Shown here piece by piece: positions 45,412 through 55,623 of a DNA stretch of 64,000 bases. Under the pieces are notes generated by a model. That model worked only from the letters and a program-made list of their open reading frames with translations. It searched no databases and was not told the origin of the DNA. Each line of letters begins with the position of its first letter. Positions within the stretch are counted from its first letter, which is position 1. Origin of the DNA: Gimesia chilikensis. Lineage in GTDB: Bacteria > Planctomycetota > Planctomycetia > Planctomycetales > Planctomycetaceae. The stretch is taken from contig NZ_CP036266.1 of NCBI RefSeq assembly GCF_007744075.1, positions 744,001-808,000 on the forward strand, read 5' to 3'. The position numbers and the translations under genes were made by a program.

Positions 45412-47361
45412 ATGCTCGCTCGACACCTGCTCCGTACGCCTTTTTACCTTTGTCTGTTCTGTCTGGCTCTCTCTGCCTCTGCTTTTACCCAGGCTGAGGA
45501 ACTTGAGCAATTGACGTATCAGAATCCACAACTGGAAGTGGATCTGGGCGTCGGTTTATGGGCCTGGCCTCTGCCGATGGATTATGATGGCGACGGGGAT
45601 CTGGATCTGCTCGTTTCCTGTCCTGACAAACCCTCGAACGGCACTTATTTCTTTGAAAACAAGTCGGATGGTAAAGATTCAATGCCGGTGTTTGAGCCGG
45701 GGGTCAGACTGGGTAAAGGCTATCATAATACGTGCCTTTCCTTTGTGAACGGTAAGCCACGTGTACTGGTCGCCGGTCGGGAAGTGGTCGATTTTAAACA
45801 GCATGGGTTTGATAAACTCACCGATCTGCCCGTTGGACGGAATGTGCACGGCGGCAAGGTGCGGGCCAATCAATGGTATTACGTGGACTACGACGGCGAC
45901 GGCGATCAGGATCTGGTGGTCGGTGTTGGCGACTGGAGCGACTACGGTTGGGACGATGCCTACAATCAGCTGGGGCAATGGACCAACGGCCCCCTCCGCG
46001 GATATGTGTATGTGCTCAACAATGAGGGGACTGATGCCAAACCAGAGTATGCTAAACCAGCTCGCATCAAAGTGGGCGATAAGGACCTCGAAGTCTTTGG
46101 CTGGCCGTCTCCCAACTTTGCCGACTTCGATGAGGACGGTGACCTGGACCTGATTTGTGGAGAATTTCTGGATCAGCTGACCTACTTCGAAAATACCGGT
46201 TCCAGGACTGAGCCGCAGTATGCACTCGGGCGGCGTCTGGCGAGCAATGGGGATCCGATTCAGATGGATCTGCAAATGATCGTTCCCAAGGCGATTGACT
46301 GGGACAAGGATGGCGATATCGATCTGATTGTCGGTGATGAAGATGGTCGCGTTGCATTCATCGAGAATACTGGAGAACTGATTGGTGGCGTCCCTCAATT
46401 TTTACCGCCCCGCTATTTTCGTCAGAAAGCGGCAGGTGTCAAATTTGGTGCCCTGGCAACTCCTTATGCCTTCGACTGGGATGGCGATGGTGACGAAGAT
46501 CTGATCTGTGGAAATACCGCCGGTTACATTGGCTTCTTCGAAAACCTGGATGGTCATTCTCGGTCGCCACGACTGGCAGCTCCCCGCTATCTACAGGCTG
46601 GAGGACGACCGATTCGCATTCAGGCGGGCCCCAACGGTTCGATCCAGGGCCCCTGTGAAGCGAAGTGGGGTTATACGACACAGACTGTGGCAGACTGGGA
46701 TCAGGATGGTCTGCCGGATCTGCTGGTGAATTCGATCTGGGGAGAGATTCTACTGTTTAAAAACATCGGCACCCGAACGGAGCCCAAACTGGCGCCGGCA
46801 CAGACGATTGACGTCGAGTGGAAAGCAGCAGCTCCCAAACCAGCTTGGAACTGGTGGGATCCTCGGGGAAAACAACTGGTCACTCAGTGGCGGACAACTC
46901 CCGTTGCCGTCGACTGGAACCAGGACGGACTGATGGACCTGGTGATGCTGGATCACGAAGGGTATCTCGCGTTCTTCAAGCGAGTCAAAGAGGGAGATCA
47001 GCTTAAGCTCCTGCCCGGTGAGCGGATCTTTGTCGATGAATCGCTCAAGCCGATTCAAATGAACAAAAAGCGGGCCGGAGGCAGTGGACGCTACAAACTG
47101 CACGTAGTCGACTGGGACGGCGATGGTCGCCTGGACCTGCTGGTCAATAGCACGAACGCCGACTTCTACCGCAACCTGAAGACCGTGGATGGAAAAGTGG
47201 TCCTGAAGAATGAGGGGCCGCTCAGTCAGCGCAAACTGGCCGGTCATACCAGCAGTCCCTGCACGGTCGACTGGGATCAGGATGGCGTTCGTGATCTGAT
47301 TGTCGGGGCGGAAGACGGCTATCTCTACTGGATGAAAAATCCGAACTCACCTGAAAAGTAA
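45412..47361 (+). CDS. Exported FG-GAP/VCBS-repeat protein
   Basis: The 649-residue protein has a signal peptide (LALSASAFTQA, cleavage near residue 28). It then has at least nine calcium-binding D-x-D-x-D-G-D-x-D repeats, such as DYDGDGDLD, DFDEDGDLD, DWDKDGDID and DWDGDGRLD. The spacing of 50-80 residues forms an integrin-like beta-propeller with possibly more than one blade set. The protein should fold only with calcium outside the cell and may bind glycans or other surface proteins. The DUF1802 gene follows after 30 bases. Confidence 0.85.
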   Translation: MLARHLLRTPFYLCLFCLALSASAFTQAEELEQLTYQNPQLEVDLGVGLWAWPLPMDYDGDGDLDLLVSCPDKPSNGTYFFENKSDGKDSMPVFEPGVRLGKGYHNTCLSFVNGKPRVLVAGREVVDFKQHGFDKLTDLPVGRNVHGGKVRANQWYYVDYDGDGDQDLVVGVGDWSDYGWDDAYNQLGQWTNGPLRGYVYVLNNEGTDAKPEYAKPARIKVGDKDLEVFGWPSPNFADFDEDGDLDLICGEFLDQLTYFENTGSRTEPQYALGRRLASNGDPIQMDLQMIVPKAIDWDKDGDIDLIVGDEDGRVAFIENTGELIGGVPQFLPPRYFRQKAAGVKFGALATPYAFDWDGDGDEDLICGNTAGYIGFFENLDGHSRSPRLAAPRYLQAGGRPIRIQAGPNGSIQGPCEAKWGYTTQTVADWDQDGLPDLLVNSIWGEILLFKNIGTRTEPKLAPAQTIDVEWKAAAPKPAWNWWDPRGKQLVTQWRTTPVAVDWNQDGLMDLVMLDHEGYLAFFKRVKEGDQLKLLPGERIFVDESLKPIQMNKKRAGGSGRYKLHVVDWDGDGRLDLLVNSTNADFYRNLKTVDGKVVLKNEGPLSQRKLAGHTSSPCTVDWDQDGVRDLIVGAEDGYLYWMKNPNSPEK

Positions 47362-47391
47362 CTTCGACCAAAAGAGAAAACTGGTAGCAGA

Positions 47392-47958
47392 ATGCAGGCA
47401 GAAAATCAGATCGCCTTTAAAGAGTGGGGAGCCATCTGTGCTGCCCTGGCAGAGGGGCGACAGTCGCTGATTGTACGGAAGGGGGGCATTCACGAAGGCC
47501 GCGATGGCTTTCGTGTTGAACATCGTGAGTTCTGGCTCTTCCCGACCCGCTTCCATCAGGGCGCGGATCAATTGCAGGCAGGGCAGGAGAACCTCTTGTC
47601 GCAACCTTATGCCCAGGAACCTGCAGCCGGTCAGATCAGGCTTGGGCTGTACGCCGTGGTGGAGCAGGTGCTCGAACTGCAAGAGGAGTCACAGCTGGCC
47701 GGTCTGGAAGAACTGCAGGTCCTCAACCAGGAGACGCTCGCACAACGTTTTGTATATAAGCGCCCCGGGTTATACGTTCTGCTGGTTCGGGCGTATCAGA
47801 TGCCGCAGCCTTTCGAGATCAAAGACGAAGCCCGTTACGGCGGCTGTCGTTCCTGGGTAGAACTCACTCAGGCTTATTCAACAGAGGGGGCGACGCCTGT
47901 CTTGACCGAGGAACAGTTTCAGCAGCAAAAACAGGCCCTCGAAACCTGGTTGAGCTGA
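47392..47958 (+). CDS. DUF1802-family protein
   Basis: The 188-residue cytoplasmic protein begins with the DUF1802 pattern: FKEWGAICAALAEGRQSLIVRKGGI (residues 9-33), then FWLFPTRFHQ (47-56). The family is known from cyanobacteria and Planctomycetes and has no established function. The Arg-Lys-Gly-Gly-Ile and Phe-Pro-Thr pattern suggests a small alpha/beta fold. Co-transcription with the exported repeat protein is likely by spacing, but no functional link is evident. A terminator follows. Confidence 0.85.
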   Translation: MQAENQIAFKEWGAICAALAEGRQSLIVRKGGIHEGRDGFRVEHREFWLFPTRFHQGADQLQAGQENLLSQPYAQEPAAGQIRLGLYAVVEQVLELQEESQLAGLEELQVLNQETLAQRFVYKRPGLYVLLVRAYQMPQPFEIKDEARYGGCRSWVELTQAYSTEGATPVLTEEQFQQQKQALETWLS

Positions 47959-47983
47959 ATTCAATCAGTAGTCTATAAACGAA

Positions 47984-48021
47984 AACAGCCCGGGCAAAAT
48001 CGCACCGGGCTGTTGTTTTTT
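47984..48021. terminator. Bidirectional terminator
   Basis: AACAGCCCGG (47984-47993) pairs with CCGGGCTGTT (48005-48014), followed by GTTTTTT. It serves the DUF1802 gene and the convergent dehydrogenase gene. Confidence 0.75.
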
Positions 48022-48031
48022 CTGGTCGGCA

Positions 48032-49351
48032 TCAGGCTTTAAAGATTTTCTCGCGGCCTTCAGTCACATTCTTGGTTGCATTGCGTGTGTCGAGGACCAT
48101 CTGACTGTGTTTGACGATAAAGTCATAGTCATAAGCACTGTGGTCTGTCGCGATCAGTACGCAGTCCTGAGCTGCCAGATACTCGGGGGTGAGCTCCTGG
48201 CTTTCCATGGCTGGTACATCGTGATGCCGCATCTTGGGCAGTTTTGGAATGTGCGGATCGTTGTAGGTGAAGTCTACGCCCCGCTCCATCAGCAGATCCA
48301 GCAGGTGGAACGAAGGACTTTCACGCGGATCGTCGACATCTTTTTTATAAGCCACACCCAGCATGCAGATCTTACTGCCTTTGAGCGGTTTTGCTTTTTC
48401 GTTCATGAACTCAGCGAGACGGTCAATCACGTAGCGTGGCATGCGGGTGTTAACTTCACCAGCCAGTTCGATGAAGCGGGTCGTCTGACCTTCTTTACGT
48501 GCCAGCCAGCTGAGGTAGAACGGGTCGATAGGAATACAGTGTCCACCCAGTCCGGGACCGGGATAAAAGGCCTGGAACCCGAAAGGCTTGGTCTTGGCAG
48601 CGTCAATGACTTCCCAGACATCGATGCCCATGCGATCGAAGAGAGTCTTGAGCTCGTTGACCATCGCGATGTTCACGGCCCGGTAGGTGTTCTCCAGAAT
48701 CTTGCAGGCTTCAGCGACTTCCGGAGACGAGACCTGGATCACATTCACAACAGCGTGTGAGTACAGGGCCGAAGCAATCCGCAGGCTGTTTTCATCTATA
48801 CCGCCGACCACTTTAGGGATGCCGGCTGCTGAGAAGTCGGGGTTGCCGGGATCTTCGCGTTCGGGGCTGTAGGCGAGGTAATAATCTTCGCCCACTTTCA
48901 GACCAGCGTTATCCAGAATGGGCAGCATGACGTCCCGGGTCGTCGTGGGATAAGTGGTACTTTCCAGTACGACCAGTTGACCGGGCCGCAGGGTTTCCGC
49001 GATGACTTTCGCGGTGTTTTCCACATAGGTCAGGTCGGGGTCCCGGCTGGTGGTCAGGGGAGTTGGAACACAGATCAGCAGGGCGTCTGCTTCTTTCATC
49101 CGGGAGAAGTCGGCGGTCGCTTCGAACTGCTCTTTCGCAATCCACTTGGCAACGGTTTCGGATGGGATGTGCTTAATATAACTTTTGCCGGCCTGCAGTT
49201 GATCGACTTTGTTCTGATCAACGTCAAACCCCATCGTTTTGAAACCAGTGTTGACGAACGCGTCAATCAGCGGGAGCCCGACGTAGCCCAGGCCGATGAT
49301 GCCAATAATTGCTGATTTGTCCTTGATCGCCTGCTCAAGCTGATTTGCCAT
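48032..49351 (-). CDS. UDP-sugar 6-dehydrogenase (UDP-GlcNAc dehydrogenase, WbpA-like)
   Basis: The 439-residue protein oxidises the C6 hydroxyl of a UDP-sugar to an acid with two NAD+. The NAD-binding motif is IIGLGYVGLPL (18-28). The central part has AYSPEREDPGN and a CVPTPL strand. The catalytic Cys is C272 in GGHCIPIDPFYLSW. This last segment and the KTKPFGFQAFYPGPGLGGH run are typical of UDP-N-acetylglucosamine or -mannosamine dehydrogenases (WbpA/WecC) rather than UDP-glucose dehydrogenase. Product UDP-GlcNAcA would feed surface polysaccharide. No glycan cluster is attached, so the final polymer is unknown. Confidence 0.88.
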   Translation of the reverse strand: MANQLEQAIKDKSAIIGIIGLGYVGLPLIDAFVNTGFKTMGFDVDQNKVDQLQAGKSYIKHIPSETVAKWIAKEQFEATADFSRMKEADALLICVPTPLTTSRDPDLTYVENTAKVIAETLRPGQLVVLESTTYPTTTRDVMLPILDNAGLKVGEDYYLAYSPEREDPGNPDFSAAGIPKVVGGIDENSLRIASALYSHAVVNVIQVSSPEVAEACKILENTYRAVNIAMVNELKTLFDRMGIDVWEVIDAAKTKPFGFQAFYPGPGLGGHCIPIDPFYLSWLARKEGQTTRFIELAGEVNTRMPRYVIDRLAEFMNEKAKPLKGSKICMLGVAYKKDVDDPRESPSFHLLDLLMERGVDFTYNDPHIPKLPKMRHHDVPAMESQELTPEYLAAQDCVLIATDHSAYDYDFIVKHSQMVLDTRNATKNVTEGREKIFKA

Positions 49352-49544
49352 CTGAATACCGTCCTTGCTTAATTCTGAAATGCAGGTAAATGTGCAGCTG
49401 AATGGGGCGGATCATATCAGTCGAACTTATTTCGTGCAAGCATTTTAGCGGACCGGCAGAAGTCGCCGGATCACAGCGGAATCTCATCATTTTGGAGCAG
49501 ATGTCCAGACAAGAAGCAGGGCTGGCAGCTGTGAAATACGACGA

Positions 49545-49575
49545 CAGGCCAGCTGAAACGGATCCAGCTGGCCTG
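49545..49575 (-). terminator. Hairpin downstream of oligopeptidase gene
   Basis: CAGGCCAGCTG (49545-49555) pairs perfectly with CAGCTGGCCTG (49565-49575). There is no U-tract, so its role as a terminator is uncertain. Confidence 0.4.
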
Positions 49576-49600
49576 ACGGCATGACTTGGTTCCGTCCCGC

Positions 49601-51691
49601 TTACAGCAGTCCGGTATGACGTAACAATGGTTCAGGACTCGGCTCGCGTCCGCGGAATTCCTTGAAGAGATCCATCGGATGCCGACTGCCTCCCATCGCC
49701 AGGATGGTATCCCGGAAGCGACGGCCGGTTTCGGCAACGGCCTGCTCGTTATCCAGACCCGCTTCTTCAAAGGCGCTGAAGGCATCTGCACTGAGAACCT
49801 CGGCCCATTTGTAACTGAAGTAACCGGCTGCGTATCCGCCTGCAAAAATGTGCTGGAACGAACAGAGGAAACGGTCTTCAGGGAGCATCGGCAGTACAGA
49901 CGTTGTCTGGCTGATTTCCCGCTGGACATCGAAGACCGATTTTTCTCCCGCAGGATCAAATTCGCTGTGCAGTTTCAGATCGACCACGCCGAACTGAATC
50001 TGACGCAGCATCTGAGTTCCTGCCTGGAAGTTGCGGGCTGCCTTGATTTTTTCAAACAATTCATCAGGCAGGGTTTCACCCGTTTCGTAATGCTTGGCCA
50101 TCCCCAGCAGGGTCGGTTTGTGATAGCACCAGTTTTCCATGAACTGGCTGGCCAGCTCGACGGCGTCCCACTCGACGCCATTAATACCGGCGGCATCGGC
50201 TTCATCAATGGTGGTCAGCATGTGCTGCAGACCATGTCCGAATTCATGGAACAGGGTTTCCACTTCCCGGAAGGTCATCAGCGAAGGCTTATCTCCCACG
50301 GGCGGAGTCGAGTTACAGACCAGATGTGCGACCGGAAGCTGAACTTCCCCATTGACCAGCTTGCGACCCAGGCAGTCATCCATCCAGGCACCACCCCGCT
50401 TGTCTGCAGGACGGGCATAGGGGTCAAGGTAGAAACCGGCGATTGTTTTGCCTGCTTCATCTGCGATGTGGAAGAAGCGCACATCTTTATTCCAGAGCGG
50501 AACGGTCTCTGTAGCGGGCGTTACCGTAATGCCGAAGATGCGGTTTACCAGGCTGAACAGACCGTCCAGAACTTTCTCCAGGGAGAAATAAGGCCGCAAC
50601 TGTTCGTCAGTGTAACTGAAGCGTTTTTCACGGAGCCGCTCTGACCAGAATGCGAAATCCCATTGAATGATGGGTTCGGTTTCTCCCTGCTCTTTCGCGT
50701 ACTCCTGCAGATCCGCCAGGTCCTGCTGTCCGTTATCCCAGGAAGAACTTCGCAGCTGTTCTTCCATTTCCAGAACGGCATCGATACCGGGCGCCATTTT
50801 TTCAGCCAGGCTGACTTCCGCAAAATTCGCGTAGCCCAGAAGCTTTGCTTTTTCCTGACGTAACTGCAGGATCTGGGGAATCAGCGATGTATTATCGTAT
50901 TCCCCTTCTGATGCACGGGTAATGAATGCACGGTAAACCTGCTCTCTCAATATGCGGTTGCGACAATGTTGCATGAAAGGACCGAAGCAGGGGAAGTCGA
51001 GTGTGATTCGCCAGGGGCCCGCATCAGCGGTGGCTTCGGTATCTGCGTCTTTATCATCCCAGGTGTTGTAGGATTGAGCCGCGAGCTGTTTCAGACTGTC
51101 GGGGAATCCCGCTACATCTTTGCTGTCTGTAATCAGGAGTGTGTAGGCTTTGGTTGCATCCAGCACGTTGTTGGCGAAACGGGTGGAGAGCTGGGACAGC
51201 TCGGTGGCAATTTCATTAAATCGCTTTAATTCATCTCCCGAGAGACCGATGCCGGCCAGCTCTGCAGAAAGGATTCGCTTTTCGATAATTCGTTTCTGGG
51301 CATCATTCAACTGATCCCAGGAGCCGTTGTCCCGGATGGCCTTCATGGCTTCGTAGATCGGCTTGCTTTGTCTGACGCTCAGCGAAAAAGCGACGATTTC
51401 GGGCAGCACACTTTCATAGGCTTCCCGTAATTCGGGTGTGTTTCTCACTCCCAGCAGATGTCCTACGGAGCCCCAGGAGCGTTCCCAGGGGTAATCGAGC
51501 TCTTCGAGTGGTTGCATCAAGCCTTCCCAGCTCGGCTGTGCTTCGCTTTCGATTTTACGCAGGCTTGCTTCCGACTGTTCCAGCAGAGATTTCACTGCGG
51601 GTCTAATATGCTCAGGCTCAATTTCATCGAAGCGGGGAAGGCCCTCCAGTACCAGAAGCGGGTTGTCTGACAGAGGCTGTTGCTGATCCAT
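49601..51691 (-). CDS. prlC: Oligopeptidase A-type M3 metallopeptidase
   Basis: The 696-residue cytoplasmic protein belongs to family M3 (thimet oligopeptidase type). The zinc motif His-Glu-Phe-Gly-His is at 482-486, in [15 protein letters not shown], with the third Glu ligand some 25 residues on in [18 protein letters not shown] large helical N-terminal dome is typical. Length is close to E. coli oligopeptidase A (680). It degrades short peptides, including cleaved signal peptides and lipoprotein fragments. It starts at ATG 51691 behind AGGAAGGA at about 13 bases. It is a single gene. Confidence 0.93.
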   Translation of the reverse strand: MDQQQPLSDNPLLVLEGLPRFDEIEPEHIRPAVKSLLEQSEASLRKIESEAQPSWEGLMQPLEELDYPWERSWGSVGHLLGVRNTPELREAYESVLPEIVAFSLSVRQSKPIYEAMKAIRDNGSWDQLNDAQKRIIEKRILSAELAGIGLSGDELKRFNEIATELSQLSTRFANNVLDATKAYTLLITDSKDVAGFPDSLKQLAAQSYNTWDDKDADTEATADAGPWRITLDFPCFGPFMQHCRNRILREQVYRAFITRASEGEYDNTSLIPQILQLRQEKAKLLGYANFAEVSLAEKMAPGIDAVLEMEEQLRSSSWDNGQQDLADLQEYAKEQGETEPIIQWDFAFWSERLREKRFSYTDEQLRPYFSLEKVLDGLFSLVNRIFGITVTPATETVPLWNKDVRFFHIADEAGKTIAGFYLDPYARPADKRGGAWMDDCLGRKLVNGEVQLPVAHLVCNSTPPVGDKPSLMTFREVETLFHEFGHGLQHMLTTIDEADAAGINGVEWDAVELASQFMENWCYHKPTLLGMAKHYETGETLPDELFEKIKAARNFQAGTQMLRQIQFGVVDLKLHSEFDPAGEKSVFDVQREISQTTSVLPMLPEDRFLCSFQHIFAGGYAAGYFSYKWAEVLSADAFSAFEEAGLDNEQAVAETGRRFRDTILAMGGSRHPMDLFKEFRGREPSPEPLLRHTGLL

Positions 51692-51910
51692 AACGTTTTA
51701 ATGTCCTTCCTTAAGTTTGCTTCAGTAAATCTGGTTCGAGGCAGACTGTGTGCTTCGTCGGAAATCAATTCCATGCGTTCATCATAAAATATCTCAGGTT
51801 CGATTGAAAAGGCATTCTATCTATTCGTCAAATCGATACAATGCTATGTGTACAGTTTGTCGCAGTGGAACACCCGCTGCAGGGACTCTCGGATCTGTGG
51901 AAATCGAATC

Positions 51911-52930
51911 ATGTTACAGCGATCTGCAGCCTGGGCAGTCGTGGTATGGCTGTCGGCTTATGCGACTGTCTGTCAGGCACAAGACCTGCCCGACAGTCAG
52001 AATCTGAACGAACTCTGGAAGCACCTCTCTGAGAAGGTACCGGCAATGAAAACAATGGGTGGACGTCAATTCTGGGGCGATGTGCAGTTTTTTCAAGGCT
52101 GGAAAATTCAACAGAATGTGATCAGCCAGCACTACCGCCTGCTTGATCCCAGTGATCAGCGGCATGCCAGTGGAACTCTCGCGGAATGCCGGCAGAAGCT
52201 CGCAGAAATCAGGGAGGCCCGCAAGCTTCCTCCGATGCAGGGCCGGGCGGTGATTCTGATTCACGGGATCATCCGCTCTTCTAAATCCTTTGAAAAAATG
52301 AGACTGGCCTGCCTCAAGGAGGGCTGGATTACGATTCCCTTCGATTATCCCAGTACCCAGAAGACGATCCCGGAGAATGCCCGGTTCCTCGAACAGGTAA
52401 TTAAGTCGCTGGAAGGTGTTGATGAAATCGATCTGGTTGTCCACAGCATGGGCGGGCTCGTGGTACGCTCCTGGGTGGATCAGCAGGAGGAAGTCGATCC
52501 CCGAGTCAGGCGCATGGTCATGCTGGGAGTCCCCAATCGGGGGGCAGACATGGCGGATCGCTTCCGTTCGAATCTGCTGTTCAAGGTTGTGTACGGGCCA
52601 GCGGGGCAACAGTTGGTGACCGAATTAAACGGGGACTTTATTTCCAGTCTGCCGACACCTCCCTTTCCATTTGGAGTGGTCGCCGGCGGCCGGGATACGC
52701 TGAAAGGCTTTAATCCTCTGATCCGAGGTGACGATGACGGTACGGTCAGCGTCAGCAGCACGCGACTGCCGGGAGCCGCGGATTTTGTTCTGTTGCCCGT
52801 GCTGCACTCTTTTATGATGAATGATCCCCAGTCAATTTCACATACCCTGCGGTTCCTCAAGACCGGGAAATTCCGCGAATCTGGTGAATCACAGCCGATT
52901 CCTGAGGTCGAAGCTGCGGCGGCCCCTTAA
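51911..52930 (+). CDS. Exported triacylglycerol-lipase-like alpha/beta hydrolase
   Basis: The 339-residue protein starts at ATG 51911, where the signal peptide begins (AWAVVVWLSAYATVCQA, cleavage near 23). The oxyanion strand is VILIHGI (114-120). The nucleophile elbow is VVHSMGGLV with S179, and the acid Asp is probably in DGTVSV and the His in VLHSF. The layout resembles PGAP1/lipase-class alpha/beta hydrolases that act on lipid or ester bonds outside the membrane. It heads a tight plus-strand run with 30-32 base gaps to the next genes. Natural substrate unknown. Confidence 0.78.
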   Translation: MLQRSAAWAVVVWLSAYATVCQAQDLPDSQNLNELWKHLSEKVPAMKTMGGRQFWGDVQFFQGWKIQQNVISQHYRLLDPSDQRHASGTLAECRQKLAEIREARKLPPMQGRAVILIHGIIRSSKSFEKMRLACLKEGWITIPFDYPSTQKTIPENARFLEQVIKSLEGVDEIDLVVHSMGGLVVRSWVDQQEEVDPRVRRMVMLGVPNRGADMADRFRSNLLFKVVYGPAGQQLVTELNGDFISSLPTPPFPFGVVAGGRDTLKGFNPLIRGDDDGTVSVSSTRLPGAADFVLLPVLHSFMMNDPQSISHTLRFLKTGKFRESGESQPIPEVEAAAAP

Positions 52931-52961
52931 AATCCGTCGATAACAACAGGTACAAGGGTCA

Positions 52962-53429
52962 TTGAGTGACCAGCTAATCCCCGCTTTTTTCAGACGACAG
53001 GTAGAACGGATGGAACGAGACGAACGGCAATTGAAACTGCTATCCAAGATTCAGGTCATTTATGGGATCGTCAATGTTTTTGTGACTTACCTGTTTTATG
53101 AGACCATTTATTTTGGTTTCGATGCCTATCGTAAAACGATGGAACAGACCAAGCCGGATCATCAGGTGGAACTGGAACTGGGATTCGGGCTGGTGATCTT
53201 TCTGGTCGGCGTCGCGATCCTGTTCTGTATCATTCTGGCTGGTCAGTCACTGTCCCGCCACGAAAGCTATGAATTCTGTATGATGGTTGCGATTTTTGAA
53301 TGTCTCCTGATCCCCCTGGGAACCATCATCGGTATCTGGACGATTCTGGTTTTGCGACGCCCCTCGGTCAGAGCTTTGTTTAAATCTCCTCCACCACCCG
53401 AAAGTCCTGCCGACCAGGCCACCGCCTGA
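52962..53429 (+). CDS. Small membrane protein of unknown function
   Basis: The 155-residue protein appears to start at a TTG behind AAGGGT; an internal ATG 16 codons in is an alternative. A charged N-terminus (Arg/Glu-rich, 1-30) is followed by three or four hydrophobic stretches (about 35-52, 75-92, 103-120 and 122-132) and a short Pro-rich tail. No recognised family. It sits between the lipase-like gene and a flippase-like gene, so it probably shares their membrane context. No evidence for a specific job. Confidence 0.65.
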   Translation: MSDQLIPAFFRRQVERMERDERQLKLLSKIQVIYGIVNVFVTYLFYETIYFGFDAYRKTMEQTKPDHQVELELGFGLVIFLVGVAILFCIILAGQSLSRHESYEFCMMVAIFECLLIPLGTIIGIWTILVLRRPSVRALFKSPPPPESPADQATA

Positions 53430-53461
53430 TTTTTACCACCAGCTCACGAAACCCACGATTG

Positions 53462-54529
53462 ATGTCTGACCCTCCCACCACAGCTGAATCCCCTTCCGTT
53501 TCGCGGAAAATCTGGAGGGGAGTCAAATGGCTGTTGCTCGCGCTGGTCCTGTACTTCGTCTGGCAGCAGGGAGCGGAACTGTACGCAGAGCAGGGGGACA
53601 CGCTTACTGGTATCAGCATTGATCCGCTCTGGCTGGTTTTATCTGCAGCCTGTTATTTCATTGCCTGGTTACCTTCTGTCTGGTTCTGGCGACAGCTGAT
53701 TCTCAGTTCCGGAGAACAGGTTCGCTTCGGACCTGTCGCACGCGCCTACTACTGCGGGCACTTGGGGAAATACATTCCCGGTAAGGTCTCGGTCCTCTTG
53801 ATCCGGGCGACCCTGCTGAAAGATTTCGGCGTTCGCGTTTCGGTTGCCGCCTTGACGGCTGCTTACGAGACGCTGGCTGTCATGGGAGTCGGGCTGGTTG
53901 TGTTCCTTTCATTGATTCCCGTTGTGTTGAATACAGAGCAGGTTCAGCAGTGGCCTGAGTGGATGCAGTCCGTACAGGCCCGTCCCTGGCTGGTTCCCGG
54001 TCTGTTTCTACTGGCGCTGTTTGTCTCTCTGCCACTGTTGTCTCGTCTGTTGAATCTGTTCACGAAGAAATTTACGAAGTCCGATGTCGAAGCGACCGAG
54101 CCAGCTCCTCCCGCTGCTTTCTCTTTACGTTTGCTCTATGCGGGCGTGTTGTTGTTTCTTGTGAGCTGGACGCTACATGGACTCAGCCTGGGTCTGGCAC
54201 TCGCCTCCATCAATGGAGTGGGACTCGAATGGCAGGAATGGCCGCGCTGGACCGCTGCGGTCTCCGCCGCGTATGCCCTGGGCTTTCTGGCGATTTTCGC
54301 TCCTGCCGGCCTGGGAGTACGGGAAGGTCTGATCACCACGATTCTCGCCGGTTCCGCCCTGATTGGTCCTGCAAATGCGTTTGTCGCTGCCTTACTGATC
54401 CGGATCGTCTCATTTGCTAGTGAAATTCTGGCTGCTTTTGTTCTATACTATAGTTTTGGAAAATCGGCTTCAGACGAGGATGATTCCGTACAGTCTGCCG
54501 CCGATTCCCAGTCCATTGATTCCCTGTGA
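53462..54529 (+). CDS. Lysylphosphatidylglycerol synthase TM-family (UPF0104-like) membrane protein
   Basis: The 355-residue protein has about eight hydrophobic segments. It follows the membrane part of the LPG-synthase/AglD family: GHLGKYIPGKVS (about 98-109, an R/G-rich loop), a middle break with charged residues (200-225), and FLAIFAPAGLGVREGLI (277-293), whose PAGLGVRE motif is diagnostic. These proteins flip or handle lipids and often pair with glycosyltransferases. No aminoacyl-transferase domain is attached. The next gene, 30 bases on, is a GT2 glycosyltransferase with its own membrane helices. Confidence 0.82.
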   Translation: MSDPPTTAESPSVSRKIWRGVKWLLLALVLYFVWQQGAELYAEQGDTLTGISIDPLWLVLSAACYFIAWLPSVWFWRQLILSSGEQVRFGPVARAYYCGHLGKYIPGKVSVLLIRATLLKDFGVRVSVAALTAAYETLAVMGVGLVVFLSLIPVVLNTEQVQQWPEWMQSVQARPWLVPGLFLLALFVSLPLLSRLLNLFTKKFTKSDVEATEPAPPAAFSLRLLYAGVLLFLVSWTLHGLSLGLALASINGVGLEWQEWPRWTAAVSAAYALGFLAIFAPAGLGVREGLITTILAGSALIGPANAFVAALLIRIVSFASEILAAFVLYYSFGKSASDEDDSVQSAADSQSIDSL

Positions 54530-54559
54530 TTTCTGTTTGTTGAGTGAAAGGTCTGCGTC

Positions 54560-55537
54560 GTGCTCTCGATTATGATTCCGGTATTGAATGAATCGGAAAG
54601 TCTGCCACAACTGTATCAGGAGATCTGCGAAACCAGCCAGCAGCATCAGATTGACCTGGAAATTATCTTTATTGACGACGGTTCGACCGACAAGTCCTGG
54701 GAACTGATTTCGCAACTGGCCAAGCAGGATGAACGCGTTTCGGGAATCCGTTTCCGTCGGAACTTCGCCAAGGCAGCCGCGTTGACCGCAGGTATGCGGG
54801 CCGCCCGCGGTTCGGTGATCATGATGATGGACGCCGACCTGCAGGATAACCCGAAAGAAATTCCCCGCTTTCTGGATAAACTCAACGAAGGCTACGATGT
54901 CGTCAATGGCTGGAAAGAGCGTCGCCTCGACCCCTGGCATAAAGTGTATCCCAGTAAAGTCTTCAACTGGATGATCTGGAAACTGACCGGACTGAAACTG
55001 CACGATCACAACTGTGGCTTCAAACTGTTTCGCAAAGAAGTCGCTGCGGAAATTCGTATCTACGGCGAACTGCACCGTTTCATCGCCGTGTTGGCAGATG
55101 CCCGTGGATTTAAAGTGACCGAGATTCCCGTCCATCACCGCGAACGACAGCACGGTTATTCCAAGTATGGCGTGAGACGTTTCCTCCGCGGGTTCCTCGA
55201 TCTGCTGACGGTTCGCTTCCTTACCGGCTATGGACAACGACCACAGCACATGCTGGGCGCCATCGGCTTGAGCTGTCTGATGCTTGGATTCCTTGGACTG
55301 GGCTACCTGGGCGTGGTCTGGTTGTTGACCAATCTGTTTGGTCTGGGACTCGGACCGATTGGAAACCGTCCGCTGCTGGCCTATTCTGTCGCTGCAACCA
55401 TTCTGGGGGCGCAAGCGATCAGCCTGGGTCTCTTGGCAGAACTGATTGTCGCCTATACCGGTCGTCACCAGGACACCTACAGCATTTCCGAACGAACGGA
55501 AACCGCCTCTCAAAACGAGCAGGAGATTATAATCTGA
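54560..55537 (+). CDS. Membrane-bound GT2 glycosyltransferase (dolichol-phosphate mannose synthase type)
   Basis: The 325-residue protein starts at a GTG with GAAAGG upstream. The N-terminal GT-A domain has [13 protein letters not shown] (35-47) and the metal-binding [13 protein letters not shown] (88-100). [14 protein letters not shown] matches the acceptor site of polyprenyl-phosphate glycosyltransferases. Two C-terminal helices (about 232-262 and 275-300) anchor it. The product would be an undecaprenyl-phosphate-linked sugar. With the preceding UPF0104-like protein, it resembles a lipid-linked-sugar synthesis and flipping module (GtrA/GtrB-like in principle). The downstream GT39-like protein at 60125 could use such a donor. 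Confidence 0.85.
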   Translation: MLSIMIPVLNESESLPQLYQEICETSQQHQIDLEIIFIDDGSTDKSWELISQLAKQDERVSGIRFRRNFAKAAALTAGMRAARGSVIMMMDADLQDNPKEIPRFLDKLNEGYDVVNGWKERRLDPWHKVYPSKVFNWMIWKLTGLKLHDHNCGFKLFRKEVAAEIRIYGELHRFIAVLADARGFKVTEIPVHHRERQHGYSKYGVRRFLRGFLDLLTVRFLTGYGQRPQHMLGAIGLSCLMLGFLGLGYLGVVWLLTNLFGLGLGPIGNRPLLAYSVAATILGAQAISLGLLAELIVAYTGRHQDTYSISERTETASQNEQEIII

Positions 55538-55623
55538 TCGGCATAAGTTCAACTGTCTCTACCCCTGTAATCCTGTCCGGGCTGGAACGGCCTCCAGTCC
55601 ACTGTCTGGGAATGAAATCATAG

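Noticed and set aside
49679-50644. A 321-codon open frame on the plus strand
   Set aside because: It lies within the M3 peptidase gene on the other strand, whose HEFGH motif and length fix the coding strand.
54470-55552. A 360-codon open frame on the minus strand
   Set aside because: It is antisense to the GT2 glycosyltransferase, which has full family motifs.
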